Assembly: GCF_001880225.1 (NCBI RefSeq)
Contig: NZ_CP009654.1
Coordinates: 1,677,001-1,741,000 of the forward strand
Length of the DNA stretch: 64,000 nucleotides
From: Francisella frigiditurris
Lineage (GTDB): Bacteria; Pseudomonadota; Gammaproteobacteria; Francisellales; Francisellaceae
Reading direction: 5' to 3'
Shown here: positions 9,064-19,675 of the stretch, piece after piece
Layout of the letters: each line of letters begins with the position of its first letter
Position numbering within the stretch: position 1 is the stretch's first letter
Notes under the pieces: model-generated
Database searches by the model: none
Told to the model about the DNA's origin: nothing
What the model saw: only the letters and a program-made list of their open reading frames with translations
Program-made: the position numbers and the translations under genes

Positions 9064-11070
9064 CTATAGGTTTATAAATTTCTGTTTTATTTCTGTTATT
9101 TTATCTCTAATAGCTGTTGCCTTTTCAAACTCTAGCTCTTTCGCATAGTTTCTCATACGCTTTTCTAATGCTTTAATAACTCGAGTAGCTTCAGACATAC
9201 CTAGTATAGCCGAAACATCCACATCATCAACCTTTATTCTCGCATTATTTTTATATTCTCGTCTTTGCTTCTCTGGAGAACTATCGAGCATGTCATCAAT
9301 ATCTTTTATGATTGTTTTTGGTGTAATATTATTTTTTATATTGTATTCATTTTGAGTTTCTCTTCTTCTAAGAGTTTCTTCCATAGCTCTCTGCATAGAA
9401 CCTGTAACAACATCAGCATACAATATAGCTCTACCATTTATATTTCTAGCAACACGCCCTATTGTCTGAATTAGAGCTTTATCAGAACGAAGAAAACCTT
9501 CTTTATCTGCATCAAAAATTAATAAAATACCCACTTCTGGCATATCTAACCCTTCACGTAAAAGGTTAATCCCAACAAGTACATCAAACACACCTTGTCG
9601 GAGATCATGAATAATCTGTACTCTCTCAACTGTATCTATATCAGAATGTAAATATCTAACATTGACATTATGTTCAGATAAATAATCTGTAAGATTTTCT
9701 GCCATTTTCTTTGTTAACGTCGTTATTAATATTCTCTCACCCTTTGCTACTGCTAAATTGATTTCTGATAATGCATCTTCTACCTGTATAGCAACTGGTC
9801 TAACAATCACTTCGGGATCAAGAAGTCCTGTAGGTCTAATAATCTGCTCAACTGTATTCTCAGATTTTTCCAGTTCATATTTAGCAGGAGTCGCTGACAC
9901 ATATACCGCTTGGTTAATAAGCCTTTCAAACTCATGAAACTTAAGAGGTCTGTTATCTAATGCTGATAATAATCTAAATCCATAGTTAACAAGATTTTCT
10001 TTTCTTGAACGATCCCCTTTATACATTCCCCCAAATTGAGGTAGTGTAGCATGTGATTCATCAACTATTATTAGAGCATCTTCTGGCAAATAGTCTAACA
10101 AAGTTGGTGGTGGCTCACCTTCACCACGCCCAGATAATAATCTAGAATAATTTTCAATCCCAGTACAATAACCAAGCTCATTTATCATTTCTATATCATA
10201 CTTTGTTCTCTGTTCTATCCTTTGAGCTTCTAGCAATTGATTATTTTCTTCAAAATATTTAATCCTTTCTTTAAGCTCTTCTTTAATTTGCTTTATGACC
10301 TGCTCTTTTCTATCTTTAGAAGCAACATAATGTGTACTAGGGAATATTGTTGCTCGATGTAACGGCTTTATTTTTTTAGAAGTTAAAGAATCTATTAAGC
10401 TTATAGATTCTATTTCATCATCAAAAAACTCTACCCTAATAGCATCAGCTTCAGAGTCAGCGGGAAATATATCTAGAATTTCTCCTCTTACTCGATAAGT
10501 TCCTCTACTAAAATCCATATCATTACGAGTATATTGCATATCAATAAGCTTTCTTTGAGCCAACTTAGGATCTATAGTTTCACCTACTTTTAAATGTAAT
10601 AACATCTGCATATACTGCTCTGGATCACCAAGACCATAAATAGCTGAAACCGTTGCTACAATTATTACATCTTTACGTTCTAAAATAGCTTTTGTTGCTG
10701 ATAGTCTCATCTGCTCAATATGCTCATTAACAGATGAATCTTTCTCTATATAAGTATCAGATGCTGCTACATAAGCTTCTGGCTGATAATAATCATAATA
10801 TGAAACAAAATACTCTACTGCATTATCTGGAAAAAATTGTTTCATTTCAGAATATAGTTGCGCAGCCAAGGTTTTATTATGTGCAAGTATTAAACTAGGC
10901 TTTTGAGTTTCATTAATTACATGAGCCATAGTAAAGGTTTTGCCAGAGCCTGTCACTCCTAACAGAACCTGATGCTTCAAACCATTATTTATACCATCAA
11001 CTAAGCTACTTATAGCTTTAGGCTGGTCACCACTTGGTTTGTATTTTGTTACTAAATTAAATCTATCCAT
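9064..11070 (-). CDS. uvrB: Excinuclease ABC subunit B
   Basis: UvrB is the damage-verifying helicase-like subunit of nucleotide excision repair. It receives DNA from UvrA and recruits UvrC. The protein is 668 residues, the normal family length. Visible motifs are Walker A GVTGSGKT (residues 38-45), the beta-hairpin region [19 protein letters not shown], the helicase motifs [28 protein letters not shown] and QTIGRVARN, and a C-terminal UVR domain ([13 protein letters not shown]) that binds UvrC. It follows sbcB with a three-base gap. Confidence 0.97.
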   Translation of the reverse strand: MDRFNLVTKYKPSGDQPKAISSLVDGINNGLKHQVLLGVTGSGKTFTMAHVINETQKPSLILAHNKTLAAQLYSEMKQFFPDNAVEYFVSYYDYYQPEAYVAASDTYIEKDSSVNEHIEQMRLSATKAILERKDVIIVATVSAIYGLGDPEQYMQMLLHLKVGETIDPKLAQRKLIDMQYTRNDMDFSRGTYRVRGEILDIFPADSEADAIRVEFFDDEIESISLIDSLTSKKIKPLHRATIFPSTHYVASKDRKEQVIKQIKEELKERIKYFEENNQLLEAQRIEQRTKYDIEMINELGYCTGIENYSRLLSGRGEGEPPPTLLDYLPEDALIIVDESHATLPQFGGMYKGDRSRKENLVNYGFRLLSALDNRPLKFHEFERLINQAVYVSATPAKYELEKSENTVEQIIRPTGLLDPEVIVRPVAIQVEDALSEINLAVAKGERILITTLTKKMAENLTDYLSEHNVNVRYLHSDIDTVERVQIIHDLRQGVFDVLVGINLLREGLDMPEVGILLIFDADKEGFLRSDKALIQTIGRVARNINGRAILYADVVTGSMQRAMEETLRRRETQNEYNIKNNITPKTIIKDIDDMLDSSPEKQRREYKNNARIKVDDVDVSAILGMSEATRVIKALEKRMRNYAKELEFEKATAIRDKITEIKQKFINL

Positions 11071-11073
11071 CTC

Positions 11074-12510
11074 TTAAAAAAGATATTCCTCTAACTCATA
11101 CAATAATGCATGCTGTTCTTCTGTTAAATTTTCTGTTTCTCTTAAATATTCTATTTCTTTATAAATCTCTTCCAATGTGATTCTTTTATGACCCTTATGA
11201 TCAATTAAAAGCTCATCTTCTTCTAAGCTAACTATTTTATTAAGATATTCCTGAAACTCATATTGTGAATTTGGGGGCAGTTTTTCAAAATCCAACCTCC
11301 CTATTATTCTAACTGCTCTATCATAATAACTTTTAGGCAACTGATTAAGCATTTTAGCTTTTTCTTCAATTTTAGAATTATGAAACTTATCACAACCTTT
11401 TTCATCAGCAACTGTCATAAAATCGCTTTGATAAATACTAGCGCTAACATCTATATTTTCTATTTCTGGATATTTATAGGTTAAAACATACTCAACGAAA
11501 TCTCTAAAAAGTTCTTTATTATCTTTTATGAACTCTTTATTCGCTTTAATAATATCCAATCTCTCTTGAGGAAGCTTACCAACAAACCTAGTCTTAGCAG
11601 GTAATATAATTGGAATATCTCCCCACTTTTTATTTACTGTCAGCCGCCAATGCTCATTTTCTAAGCTTTCAAATTTTTCTATATGTTCAGAAAATAGACA
11701 CTGATCAAGCCTTACAAATATTTCTTGGTTCTTATAACTTCTATGTTGCCCAACATTTAAGATTGCAGTCATAAAATTATTTTTAGCACCAAAAATACCA
11801 CCAATTGCTATAGCTTGCTTATACTCATCAACTCCAATATCTAAACTACCCAAAGTTTGCTCATCAACTTGCTTATAGAACTTTTGCAATAAAAACTGCC
11901 ACATTTTAGGATTCGCTTGACGTAATTTTCTAGCTAACTCAACTGTTACCAAAACATCCGTAATTGCATCATGGGCTCTTCCACCACTGTGTAGATTATT
12001 TTCTAAATTTATATTTTCTAATTTTAGAGAAACCTTTTCCATATCATTATCATCAACTACTATAGGCCATTTTAAGGCTTCATTACAAAAAAGGTAGTAA
12101 CATGCAACAACTGGAAACAAATCTGCTCTAAAACAGCCATTTTTAAATTGATGATTATAAGGAGGAAGCATATTTTTAAAAAAAGCAAATCGCAGAAACT
12201 CGTCATCAAAACCTAAAGTGTTATATCCAATACTTATTGTTCCAGGAACGTTAATTATTTTATGTATTTTTCGAATAGCGTAATATTCGGCAACACCCTC
12301 AGAATTTGCATGCGCAATAGATATATGATGAGTAATTGTTGCTCTTGGTGTTGGTGTTGTATCAGGATTAAGCTTTACAAAAAAATTAAATCTTTCAATC
12401 TCATTAAAATCCAAGTCTGTTCTCACAGCTGCAAACTGCAATACTTGATCAAAAGAATTATTTATACCTGTTGTTTCTAAATCGTAGAATAAAAATGTTT
12501 GGTTCTGCAT
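11074..12510 (-). CDS. sbcB: Exodeoxyribonuclease I
   Basis: SbcB digests single-stranded DNA from the 3' end and acts in recombination and mismatch repair. The 478-residue length matches the E. coli enzyme. The DnaQ-like exonuclease domain shows the acidic motifs FYDLETTG (Asp10, Glu12), GYNTLGFDDEFLR and HDAITDV near residue 185. The SH3-like and helical C-terminal regions follow (HRSYKNQEIFVRLD, then a helix-rich tail). It lies directly upstream of uvrB with a three-base gap, and the two form a DNA-repair pair. Confidence 0.93.
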   Translation of the reverse strand: MQNQTFLFYDLETTGINNSFDQVLQFAAVRTDLDFNEIERFNFFVKLNPDTTPTPRATITHHISIAHANSEGVAEYYAIRKIHKIINVPGTISIGYNTLGFDDEFLRFAFFKNMLPPYNHQFKNGCFRADLFPVVACYYLFCNEALKWPIVVDDNDMEKVSLKLENINLENNLHSGGRAHDAITDVLVTVELARKLRQANPKMWQFLLQKFYKQVDEQTLGSLDIGVDEYKQAIAIGGIFGAKNNFMTAILNVGQHRSYKNQEIFVRLDQCLFSEHIEKFESLENEHWRLTVNKKWGDIPIILPAKTRFVGKLPQERLDIIKANKEFIKDNKELFRDFVEYVLTYKYPEIENIDVSASIYQSDFMTVADEKGCDKFHNSKIEEKAKMLNQLPKSYYDRAVRIIGRLDFEKLPPNSQYEFQEYLNKIVSLEEDELLIDHKGHKRITLEEIYKEIEYLRETENLTEEQHALLYELEEYLF

Positions 12511-12518
12511 ATCTCTCT

Positions 12519-13436
12519 TTATTTTTTTAAGAAAAGATTATTCTTTTTATCTCCTAATAGAATTCTATCATATCTAATTGTCAGCTTCTTAAAGTTCTTT
12601 TTTATTGCTTCATTTGTATAATCCACAAACTCTTTATATAACTCGGTTTTATGTTTTTTTTCTTGGATAAATAAAACACGATATGTTTTTAAGTTAATTA
12701 GTAATTCATCCATTAGAAGTATAATTTGTTTATATGAATAATATTCTCTTCTAGTATTAAATTCATACTTTGCAGCTAAAAGCTGTTCGTTTAAACTAAT
12801 ATTTTTTTGCACTAAGTTAATTATTTTTTTATTTGAAACCTTCCGATCAATACTATCAACAATCTGTTTAAATTCACCATATAAAATATACATCTCTTTT
12901 TGGAACTTAACTCTATTTTTAGTGCTTTTCGTAATAATAAAAACAGCTAATATACTTATTGTTCCAATAAACACACAGATAATACGGACAAAAAATAAAT
13001 CAGTATCCCAAAAAACAAATAATCCGAAAAACATCACAAGATAGATATGAATAAAAAAGACACTTGTCGCATAATTTAGAAACATTGTATATGTATATAA
13101 CATCAAAGATAATGAACACAATATAGCTATTAAGATAAAACTATCCATATACTTTTGAATAAGCATCAATATAACGGAACCTAAAGTACAACCAAGTACT
13201 GAAAATACTGCAATATTTTTAGCTCTAGAAAAAACCACATCTGTATTTGTACTGACAGTAACACTCACAACCGCAAACACTACCCAGTATATTCTTTCTC
13301 TAAATGAATCCTCTCCGCTAAGACTAAAGACTATATAACAAATTAATAAACCAATAGTTGAAGCTAATAAAGCTCTAAAGGCTAATAAAGTATTATCAGA
13401 CATTTTATCAATAAGCCTATCTTTTGAGAAAATCAT
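12519..13436 (-). CDS. FUSC-like inner-membrane protein, C-terminal-half-type unit
   Basis: This 305-residue protein has about six hydrophobic segments (residues 20-175) followed by a cytosolic helical domain of about 120 residues. The first part (LLAFRALLASTIGLLICY, then YWVVFAVVSVTVSTNTD, then RAKNIAVFSVLGCTLGSV) resembles the second membrane module of fusaric-acid-resistance / YccS-type proteins. Such proteins are inner-membrane exporters of aromatic acids or of unknown substrates. It overlaps the 3' end of the adjacent upstream gene by 20 bases in another frame. Together the two genes would make one full-length FUSC protein (TM module, cytosolic domain, TM module, cytosolic domain). Confidence 0.65.
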   Translation of the reverse strand: MIFSKDRLIDKMSDNTLLAFRALLASTIGLLICYIVFSLSGEDSFRERIYWVVFAVVSVTVSTNTDVVFSRAKNIAVFSVLGCTLGSVILMLIQKYMDSFILIAILCSLSLMLYTYTMFLNYATSVFFIHIYLVMFFGLFVFWDTDLFFVRIICVFIGTISILAVFIITKSTKNRVKFQKEMYILYGEFKQIVDSIDRKVSNKKIINLVQKNISLNEQLLAAKYEFNTRREYYSYKQIILLMDELLINLKTYRVLFIQEKKHKTELYKEFVDYTNEAIKKNFKKLTIRYDRILLGDKKNNLFLKK

Positions 13437-14511
13437 TATAGGCCTCTCTTGTATTTTCTATTGCAAAAAAAATGTCATCTAAAAGAAGGATACAACTAAA
13501 TAAGAAATCTCTCTTTTCTTTATCTTGCTTATAGCCTTCTATATATCCTAGTTCAAATTTAAACTTTAGATGTTCTATATATCTTATTTTATTTTTCCAT
13601 GCATCTTGATTGTGACTAACGATTATTGCTCCTAACTCCAAAGTCTCTAGGAACATCCTTTCTAAATCTTTAGACAAAGACTGTACTTCATCATTATTTG
13701 AAAAGCCCATCCGTGAATAATTTATGCTAAATTTTTTATAATTTAATACATATCTTACTAATAACCGGTTTAGCATTACTAAGTTATAGCAAAAGAATCT
13801 CCAGTCTTCGATTTTTGACTTTCTAAGCAACATCATTCCATGTGTTTGAAGAGCAATAATATTATTAAATTTTTCATTTGCTCTATCCATGATTTTTGTT
13901 TGCGTAAACCTTCTAAATTTTGCATTATCAAATGTTTCCTTATAGCTTTTAATAAAAAGCTTCATCAAAGATTTAACAACTAATTCAATATCATCATTAG
14001 TCATTGGCTTATAGCCTCTTATCAACACAAAATAAAATATCGCCGCTAAAATAATACTCCAAATAGTAAAATTCCAGTGATTATAGTCAAACAATGGAAA
14101 TTTAATAAAAGTAATACATACCATTACTATAAGCATCATTGGAAAATATAAAAAAACTTCCCCAAACCTGCGTAACCAAAAAAAGAAATAAACAAATGGT
14201 AGAATAAGCAAAAATTCTCTTTCAAATATTGGATGCACATAAGTAGAAACATGTACTATTATCATTGCTGATATTGTATAGAGAAAAAAGACCTTTCTTT
14301 TTGTTTCTATATTGCCCATCAATACACTAGCAATCATATTTGCTAAAAATAACAGACATAAAACTATCAAGTTTTTATTAAAGTCAAAAGTAAAAGCTAT
14401 AGCCAAAAAAGAAAAGAGAATAGCCGCTGACTTTAAAGTGCTATTTCTCATAACCTTTATCGGATCTTGATCTATATATTTATCAAAAATATGTCTCACT
14501 CTTAGCGACAT
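13417..14511 (-). CDS. FUSC-like inner-membrane protein, N-terminal-half-type unit
   Basis: This 364-residue protein has about six to seven hydrophobic segments (roughly residues 28-170) and a cytosolic, helix-rich C-terminal half. The segments ALLFLANMIASVLMG-like and FEREFLLILPFVYFFFWLRR, and the arrangement of a membrane block followed by a helical cytosolic block, match the first half of FUSC/YccS-type transporters. The next gene supplies the matching second half and begins before this one ends, so translation is probably coupled. No frameshift scar (long homopolymer) is evident at the junction, which favours a real two-gene arrangement. The substrate is unknown. Confidence 0.62.
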   Translation of the reverse strand: MSLRVRHIFDKYIDQDPIKVMRNSTLKSAAILFSFLAIAFTFDFNKNLIVLCLLFLANMIASVLMGNIETKRKVFFLYTISAMIIVHVSTYVHPIFEREFLLILPFVYFFFWLRRFGEVFLYFPMMLIVMVCITFIKFPLFDYNHWNFTIWSIILAAIFYFVLIRGYKPMTNDDIELVVKSLMKLFIKSYKETFDNAKFRRFTQTKIMDRANEKFNNIIALQTHGMMLLRKSKIEDWRFFCYNLVMLNRLLVRYVLNYKKFSINYSRMGFSNNDEVQSLSKDLERMFLETLELGAIIVSHNQDAWKNKIRYIEHLKFKFELGYIEGYKQDKEKRDFLFSCILLLDDIFFAIENTREAYNDFLKR

Positions 14512-14672
14512 CTATACTTCTACTTATGGGATTCATTAACTCAGGACAAATTATAAGTTAAAAGTGTTCTAAATAATATAAGCTTGAGCAGTATTTTAGT
14601 TATTATAAAAGCTAATAATATAGTAAAATGATATCTAGCATTTTTTATTAAAAAATATTTATATTTTAATTT

Positions 14673-16556
14673 ATGATATACGATACAGTTTATGATGTTA
14701 TAGTCGTTGGTGGTGGGCATGCTGGGGTTGAAGCCGCAGCTGCAGCAGCAAGGTTAAAAACTAAAACATTATTATTAACTCACAACTTAGATACTATTGG
14801 GCAGATGTCATGTAACCCTGCTATTGGTGGCATTGGTAAAGGCCATCTTGTAAAAGAAATTGATGCTTTAGGCGGTATCATGGCAAAAGCTATAGATATG
14901 GCTGGCATCCAATTCAGGATTTTAAACTCAAGAAAAGGTCCTGCTGTAAGAGCGACTAGAGCCCAAGCAGACCGTGTTTTATATAAAAAGGCCATTAATA
15001 AGCTTCTAACAGCACATAAAGATTTAGATCTTTTCCAAGATTCAGTTGATGATTTAATAGTTGAGAATAATACTGTAACAGGCGTTATTACAAAAACTGG
15101 AGTAACTTTCAGAGCTAAAAAAGTTATCTTAACAGTAGGAACATTCCTTGGTGGAAAAATTCATATTGGTCAAGTATCTCACGCTGGTGGCAGAGCTGGT
15201 GATAAACCATCAAATGCCCTAGCTAAAAGATTAAGATCATTACCATTTAGAGTCGATAGACTTAAAACTGGCACACCTCCTAGAATAGATATGAGAAGTG
15301 TAGATTTTAGTGTTATGGATGTCCAATATGGAGATAATCCAACTCCATATTTTTCATTTTTCTCAAAAGGCAAAATTGAACACCCTACTCAAATCCCTTG
15401 TCACATTACTTATACAAACACTACCACTCATGACATAATTACTAAAAATCTAAATAAGTCTGCTATGTATAGTGGCTTAATAGAAGGGATAGGTCCAAGA
15501 TACTGCCCTTCTATTGAAGATAAAATTGTTAGATTTGCTGAAAAGGAAAGACATCAAGTTTTTGTTGAGCCCGAAGGTTTAGAAAGTATTGAACTTTATC
15601 CTAATGGCTTATCTACTAGCTTACCTTTTGAAGTACAAGTTGATTACATTAGATCTATCAAAGGTTTTGAGAAAGCTTTCATCATGAGACCTGGTTATGC
15701 TATTGAATATGATTTCTTTGATCCTAGAGATTTAAAACCAACGTTAGAGACAAAACATCTTAAGAATTTATATTTTGCTGGTCAAATAAACGGAACAACT
15801 GGATATGAGGAAGCAGCAGCACAAGGATTAATAGCTGGAATAAACGCTGGTCTTGGAATCAATTCTGATAGGACATGGTACCCTTCTCGTTCTGATGCTT
15901 ACATTGGTGTTTTAATAGATGATCTTATAACAAAGGGAACTAAAGAACCTTACAGAATGTTTACTTCTCGTGCAGAGTATCGCCTCGTTTTAAGAGAGGA
16001 TAATGCAGATTTAAGATTAAGTCCTATAGCAGTTGAATTAGGTCTACTATCTAAAGAAGATGAAGAATATTTTATAAATAAAAAAACTGCTATTGAGGCA
16101 AATATAATATCAATGCAGAATACATGGATAGGACCTCAAACTCAAAAAGCTAGAGACTTAGAAAGTTTCTTAGAGAAAGAAATGACTAGAGAAAGCACCC
16201 TGTTTGATTTATTAAAGAGACCAGAAATAGACTATCTAAAATTAAAAACAATTTCTGATCTAAACCTTAATTTAGAAGATGAAGATATAATAGAACAAAT
16301 AGAAATATCTGCTAAATATTCTGGCTATATTGAGAGACAAAACAAAGATATTGCTAAACTTTCTTTATTAGAACAAAGGATAATTCCAGAAGAATTTGAT
16401 TATAAACAAGTTAAAGGATTATCAAATGAGGTTCTACAAAAGCTTATAGAACAAAAACCAACAACTCTTGGTGAAGCATCCAGGATACCTGGAATAACTC
16501 CAGCAGCTATATCTCTTTTAACAATATATATGAAAAAAACTGGATTTATTAAATAA
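14673..16556 (+). CDS. mnmG: tRNA uridine-5-carboxymethylaminomethyl modification enzyme MnmG
   Basis: MnmG (GidA) works with MnmE to place the carboxymethylaminomethyl group on U34 of certain tRNAs, using FAD, NADH and methylene-tetrahydrofolate. The protein is 627 residues, the normal length. The FAD-binding motif [12 protein letters not shown] lies at residues 11-22, followed by [26 protein letters not shown]-like [39 protein letters not shown], and a C-terminal helical MnmE/tRNA-binding domain with DYKQVKGLS. The start at 14673 is an ATG after an AT-rich leader. It heads a plus-strand run that continues through rpiA. Confidence 0.97.
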   Translation: MIYDTVYDVIVVGGGHAGVEAAAAAARLKTKTLLLTHNLDTIGQMSCNPAIGGIGKGHLVKEIDALGGIMAKAIDMAGIQFRILNSRKGPAVRATRAQADRVLYKKAINKLLTAHKDLDLFQDSVDDLIVENNTVTGVITKTGVTFRAKKVILTVGTFLGGKIHIGQVSHAGGRAGDKPSNALAKRLRSLPFRVDRLKTGTPPRIDMRSVDFSVMDVQYGDNPTPYFSFFSKGKIEHPTQIPCHITYTNTTTHDIITKNLNKSAMYSGLIEGIGPRYCPSIEDKIVRFAEKERHQVFVEPEGLESIELYPNGLSTSLPFEVQVDYIRSIKGFEKAFIMRPGYAIEYDFFDPRDLKPTLETKHLKNLYFAGQINGTTGYEEAAAQGLIAGINAGLGINSDRTWYPSRSDAYIGVLIDDLITKGTKEPYRMFTSRAEYRLVLREDNADLRLSPIAVELGLLSKEDEEYFINKKTAIEANIISMQNTWIGPQTQKARDLESFLEKEMTRESTLFDLLKRPEIDYLKLKTISDLNLNLEDEDIIEQIEISAKYSGYIERQNKDIAKLSLLEQRIIPEEFDYKQVKGLSNEVLQKLIEQKPTTLGEASRIPGITPAAISLLTIYMKKTGFIK

Positions 16557-16565
16557 GGAATGCTC

Positions 16566-16958
16566 ATGAAAAGTTTTACAAAAATAATTCTTTCAACTTT
16601 ATTTATAACTTTGTTACTTAGTTCTTGTGCATCAAGACAAAAATATATTGATCAACAAGAATCTTGGATAGGTAAAACTATTACCGCCTATATGATAAAA
16701 TTCGGTTACCCAAATAATATTTTGACTATTAATGATGAAGATAAAGCCTATGTTTATACAAAAATGATGATAAACCCAGAAGCTGGTAGATATGGTGGAC
16801 CTACAGAAACTGCCATATTTATCCAAGCCCAAAAGCAACCAAACTTTGCTGATATGTACTCATTGAATTGTACTACTTGGGTGATTGTTGATGATAAAAC
16901 AAATCTTATTAAAAATATTACATTTAGAGGAAACTATTGTGTTTCTACAGGGAAATAA
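16566..16958 (+). CDS. Small predicted lipoprotein
   Basis: This protein of about 130 residues has a typical lipoprotein signal: a basic start (MKSFTK), a hydrophobic core and the lipobox LLSSC, with the modified Cys at about residue 21. The mature part contains KTITAYMIKFGYPN and TTWVIVDDKTNLIKNITFRGNYC. An in-frame ATG lies six bases upstream, but an AAGGA site sits five bases before the ATG at 16566, so that start is chosen. The N-terminus after the lipobox does not carry an obvious inner-membrane retention Asp, so outer-membrane sorting is likely. Its function is not recognised. Confidence 0.75.
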   Translation: MKSFTKIILSTLFITLLLSSCASRQKYIDQQESWIGKTITAYMIKFGYPNNILTINDEDKAYVYTKMMINPEAGRYGGPTETAIFIQAQKQPNFADMYSLNCTTWVIVDDKTNLIKNITFRGNYCVSTGK

Positions 16959-16971
16959 AAAAGGCTAAATT

Positions 16972-18342
16972 ATGAATATTAAACAAACATCCATATCTAT
17001 AATTATTGGAATAATATCCAGTAGTATATGTTTTTCTTTTGGATTTTTCTCTAGCGTTTACACATATAATGGCTGGAGCTTTTTTCTTACTTATACAATA
17101 CTGACTCTTATATTTTCATTACCTGTTAGTTTAACAACTATATTTCTAGAGAAAAAATACCCGACTATTACTACACATACTCAATTAACAAAAAAACTAT
17201 CAAACACTTCAAAACTTACACCACTTAGTCTTCTCGTTACAGGAACTTTACTTATATTACTTTCAATTATACTTTTTGAAGTTTCGACTTATATATTAGA
17301 CTTTTTTGATAATGTTCCTGCTATAGATAGACTTAGTGAATCTCCTATCGTGTATGATAATAATCTAATAATGTATTCCATTTTAGGCTTTATATTTTTA
17401 ATTATTGCTTTACTTGCTATTTCTGCCGTTAGAGGAAAGTTTAATATTGATAAAATATTAGAAATCTTATCTCATACATCACTTTACTTACTTGTTATCT
17501 TAGTTTTATTAACAGTTAGAGTCCATAATTTTCATATTGGTGTAGAAAGCTTTTTTAATCTTTCTCCAGAGATAAGTTACAATTTCAAAAATATGTTAGC
17601 CATGGCTACTATTTATGCGATTCTTTCTAACTTTATATCAATAATTTTATACAAAACAATTATTGAAGTAAGAAGTAATGATCCTTGTCCTAACATTAAA
17701 AGCACTGCCATCAAAAGTGTAATTTATACTATTATTTTCTCTTTTGTATTATGTATGGTTACATACGCTTTAATCGGCAAAGACATATCATCTATTAACT
17801 TCTCAACAGATGCTCAGGCAATAAACATTTTCTCTGTAATTAAAGATAATAATCCTGGTCAATACTTAGTTCTTGAAGTTATTTATATAACTTTAAATCT
17901 AATAACTTTATTAGTTGGGATAAATTATCTAGTAAAAATAAGTAAAAATTCTACTTTTAGATTAGTCTCTCTTATAATACCCTTCGTTATGGCAATTGCT
18001 TTAGTTAATAGTGGAATATTCTTTCTAGATTTTTCTGATCTATTTATTCTTCATATAGTGATTTTCTATATATTCTTATTTGATATATTTGTAGTTGGCT
18101 GGCTCTATGATGCTCAAAGACTTAGTTATGAAATGATGAAAGAGGCAAATTTAAAAGTTTCTGCTTTCTTTAATATTTTTCTAAGAATCGTAATTCCTGC
18201 CATTTGTATATATATATTATTAGGATATATTTTTAACAATTTAAATTTATTAGCACAAATAGCAGTAACAATAATACTACTAGTTATATATATAGCTAAA
18301 GGATCATACTTTAAAAAAAGGTTTAATCAAAGAAGGTTTTAA
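16972..18342 (+). CDS. Polytopic membrane protein, possibly transporter (distant NSS-like)
   Basis: This 456-residue protein has about 11-12 hydrophobic segments and very short loops. The first two helices ([18 protein letters not shown], then a proline-containing TM2 ending in FLEKKYPT) faintly resemble the start of sodium-dependent neurotransmitter-symporter family proteins, where a G-x-F-x-x-x-Y element precedes an I-P-x-x-x-x-E motif. The resemblance is weak and the rest does not match convincingly. It sits between a lipoprotein gene and rpiA with gaps of 13 and 2 bases, so it is probably in the mnmG-rpiA transcript. No function is assigned. Confidence 0.5.
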   Translation: MNIKQTSISIIIGIISSSICFSFGFFSSVYTYNGWSFFLTYTILTLIFSLPVSLTTIFLEKKYPTITTHTQLTKKLSNTSKLTPLSLLVTGTLLILLSIILFEVSTYILDFFDNVPAIDRLSESPIVYDNNLIMYSILGFIFLIIALLAISAVRGKFNIDKILEILSHTSLYLLVILVLLTVRVHNFHIGVESFFNLSPEISYNFKNMLAMATIYAILSNFISIILYKTIIEVRSNDPCPNIKSTAIKSVIYTIIFSFVLCMVTYALIGKDISSINFSTDAQAINIFSVIKDNNPGQYLVLEVIYITLNLITLLVGINYLVKISKNSTFRLVSLIIPFVMAIALVNSGIFFLDFSDLFILHIVIFYIFLFDIFVVGWLYDAQRLSYEMMKEANLKVSAFFNIFLRIVIPAICIYILLGYIFNNLNLLAQIAVTIILLVIYIAKGSYFKKRFNQRRF

Positions 18343-18344
18343 TA

Positions 18345-19019
18345 ATGTTTTTTTCAAAAAAGAATAATCAAGATGAACTTAAAAAACTAGCAGCTAAAGA
18401 AGCAACTAAATACTTAACTCAAAATATAACTTTAGGAGTTGGTACAGGAAGTACTGTTAATTTTTTTATAGAAGAGTTAGCAAATCATAAAGATAAAATA
18501 TCAACTGTTGTATCAAGCTCAGAGGGTTCTACAAAAAGATTAAAAGCTCTAGGTTTTGATGTGGTTGATCTAAACTATGCTGGCGAAATTGACTTATATA
18601 TCGATGGCGCTGATGAGTGCAACAAGCATAAAGAGCTTATAAAAGGTGGCGGTGCCGCTTTAACTAGAGAAAAAATCTGTGTGGCTGCTAGCAAAAAATT
18701 CGTTTGCATTATAGATGAATCAAAACAAGTTGATTTTTTAGGCGAGTTTCCTCTACCTGTAGAAGTTATTCCTATGGCAAGAAGTTACGTAGCTAGGGAA
18801 ATAGTTAAGCTTGGTGGTCAACCGGTTTATAGAGAACAAACAATAACAGATAATGGCAATATCATACTTGATGTATATAATTTAAAAATAAATAATCCTA
18901 TAGAGTTAGAAACTAAGCTAAATCAAATAACAGGCGTGGTTACAAATGGTATATTTGCGATAAAACCTGCTGATACTGTTATAGTTGCTAAGAAAGATGG
19001 CAATATTTTAACTGTATAA
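18345..19019 (+). CDS. rpiA: Ribose-5-phosphate isomerase A
   Basis: RpiA interconverts ribose-5-phosphate and ribulose-5-phosphate in the pentose-phosphate pathway. The 224-residue length fits. Family motifs are seen in order: [16 protein letters not shown] (phosphate-binding loop), [20 protein letters not shown] (catalytic acidic residues), [12 protein letters not shown] and [11 protein letters not shown]. It starts two bases after the preceding membrane-protein gene and is followed six bases later by a GNAT gene, so it lies inside an operon. Confidence 0.96.
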   Translation: MFFSKKNNQDELKKLAAKEATKYLTQNITLGVGTGSTVNFFIEELANHKDKISTVVSSSEGSTKRLKALGFDVVDLNYAGEIDLYIDGADECNKHKELIKGGGAALTREKICVAASKKFVCIIDESKQVDFLGEFPLPVEVIPMARSYVAREIVKLGGQPVYREQTITDNGNIILDVYNLKINNPIELETKLNQITGVVTNGIFAIKPADTVIVAKKDGNILTV

Positions 19020-19024
19020 AATAT

Positions 19025-19675
19025 ATGAAAGAAGTGCATAAAGAGTCAAAAATTATTTATTCTCGTTTAGATTACTCAAGAATCCAAGAAGTAGCTGAAT
19101 TATTTGCGAACTTATTTATTCAAGAGGAATATCTTATAAAGAATAGTAAAGTTTCTTATGAAAATTATATTCTTGCGACTACAGTCAGAGCAAAACATGC
19201 AGCCACAACAGGTTTATCACTAGTAGCGATATGTGAGAATACAAATAAAGTAATAGGCTTCTGTATAAATATAGACCCATATTCAGAAATTAAAGTAGAT
19301 AGAAGCTCATATGCGGACAAAGACCCTGCATTTGAAATAATAAATTCAGCTTTATCAGGTCTCTATGATGGAGTAAATCTTGAAGAAAAACCAGGAGTTA
19401 ATTTTTCTATTTATGCGTTAGGAGTCGCTTCTGAATTTCAGAACAAAGGAATCGCTTCCAACCTATTTAAAATAAGTGAACAAGTTGCAATAGAAAATAG
19501 CTTTTCAGTCATTTTGACAGATGCAACAAGTCCTGGAACAAAGAAAATTGCTGAGAAATTAAAATATACAGCAATAAATGAAATCTCTTATAAAGACTAT
19601 GTATTTAAAGGTAAAAAGCCTTTTGAAAATATAATAGATTATTACGGCCCTATTTTATTTAAGAAAGATCTATAA
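19025..19675 (+). CDS. GNAT family N-acetyltransferase
   Basis: This 216-residue protein has the acetyl-CoA binding motif A of the GNAT fold: IYALGVASEFQNKGIASNLF, with the Q-x-x-G-x-A pyrophosphate-binding loop at about residues 140-146. It is followed by the IENSFSVILTDATSPGTKKIAEKL strand-helix typical of the arylalkylamine/polyamine-like subgroup. It probably transfers acetyl groups to a small amine or protein N-terminus in the cytoplasm, but the substrate is unknown. It is the last gene of the mnmG-rpiA run, and its end overlaps the convergent VTT gene by six bases. Confidence 0.82.
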   Translation: MKEVHKESKIIYSRLDYSRIQEVAELFANLFIQEEYLIKNSKVSYENYILATTVRAKHAATTGLSLVAICENTNKVIGFCINIDPYSEIKVDRSSYADKDPAFEIINSALSGLYDGVNLEEKPGVNFSIYALGVASEFQNKGIASNLFKISEQVAIENSFSVILTDATSPGTKKIAEKLKYTAINEISYKDYVFKGKKPFENIIDYYGPILFKKDL

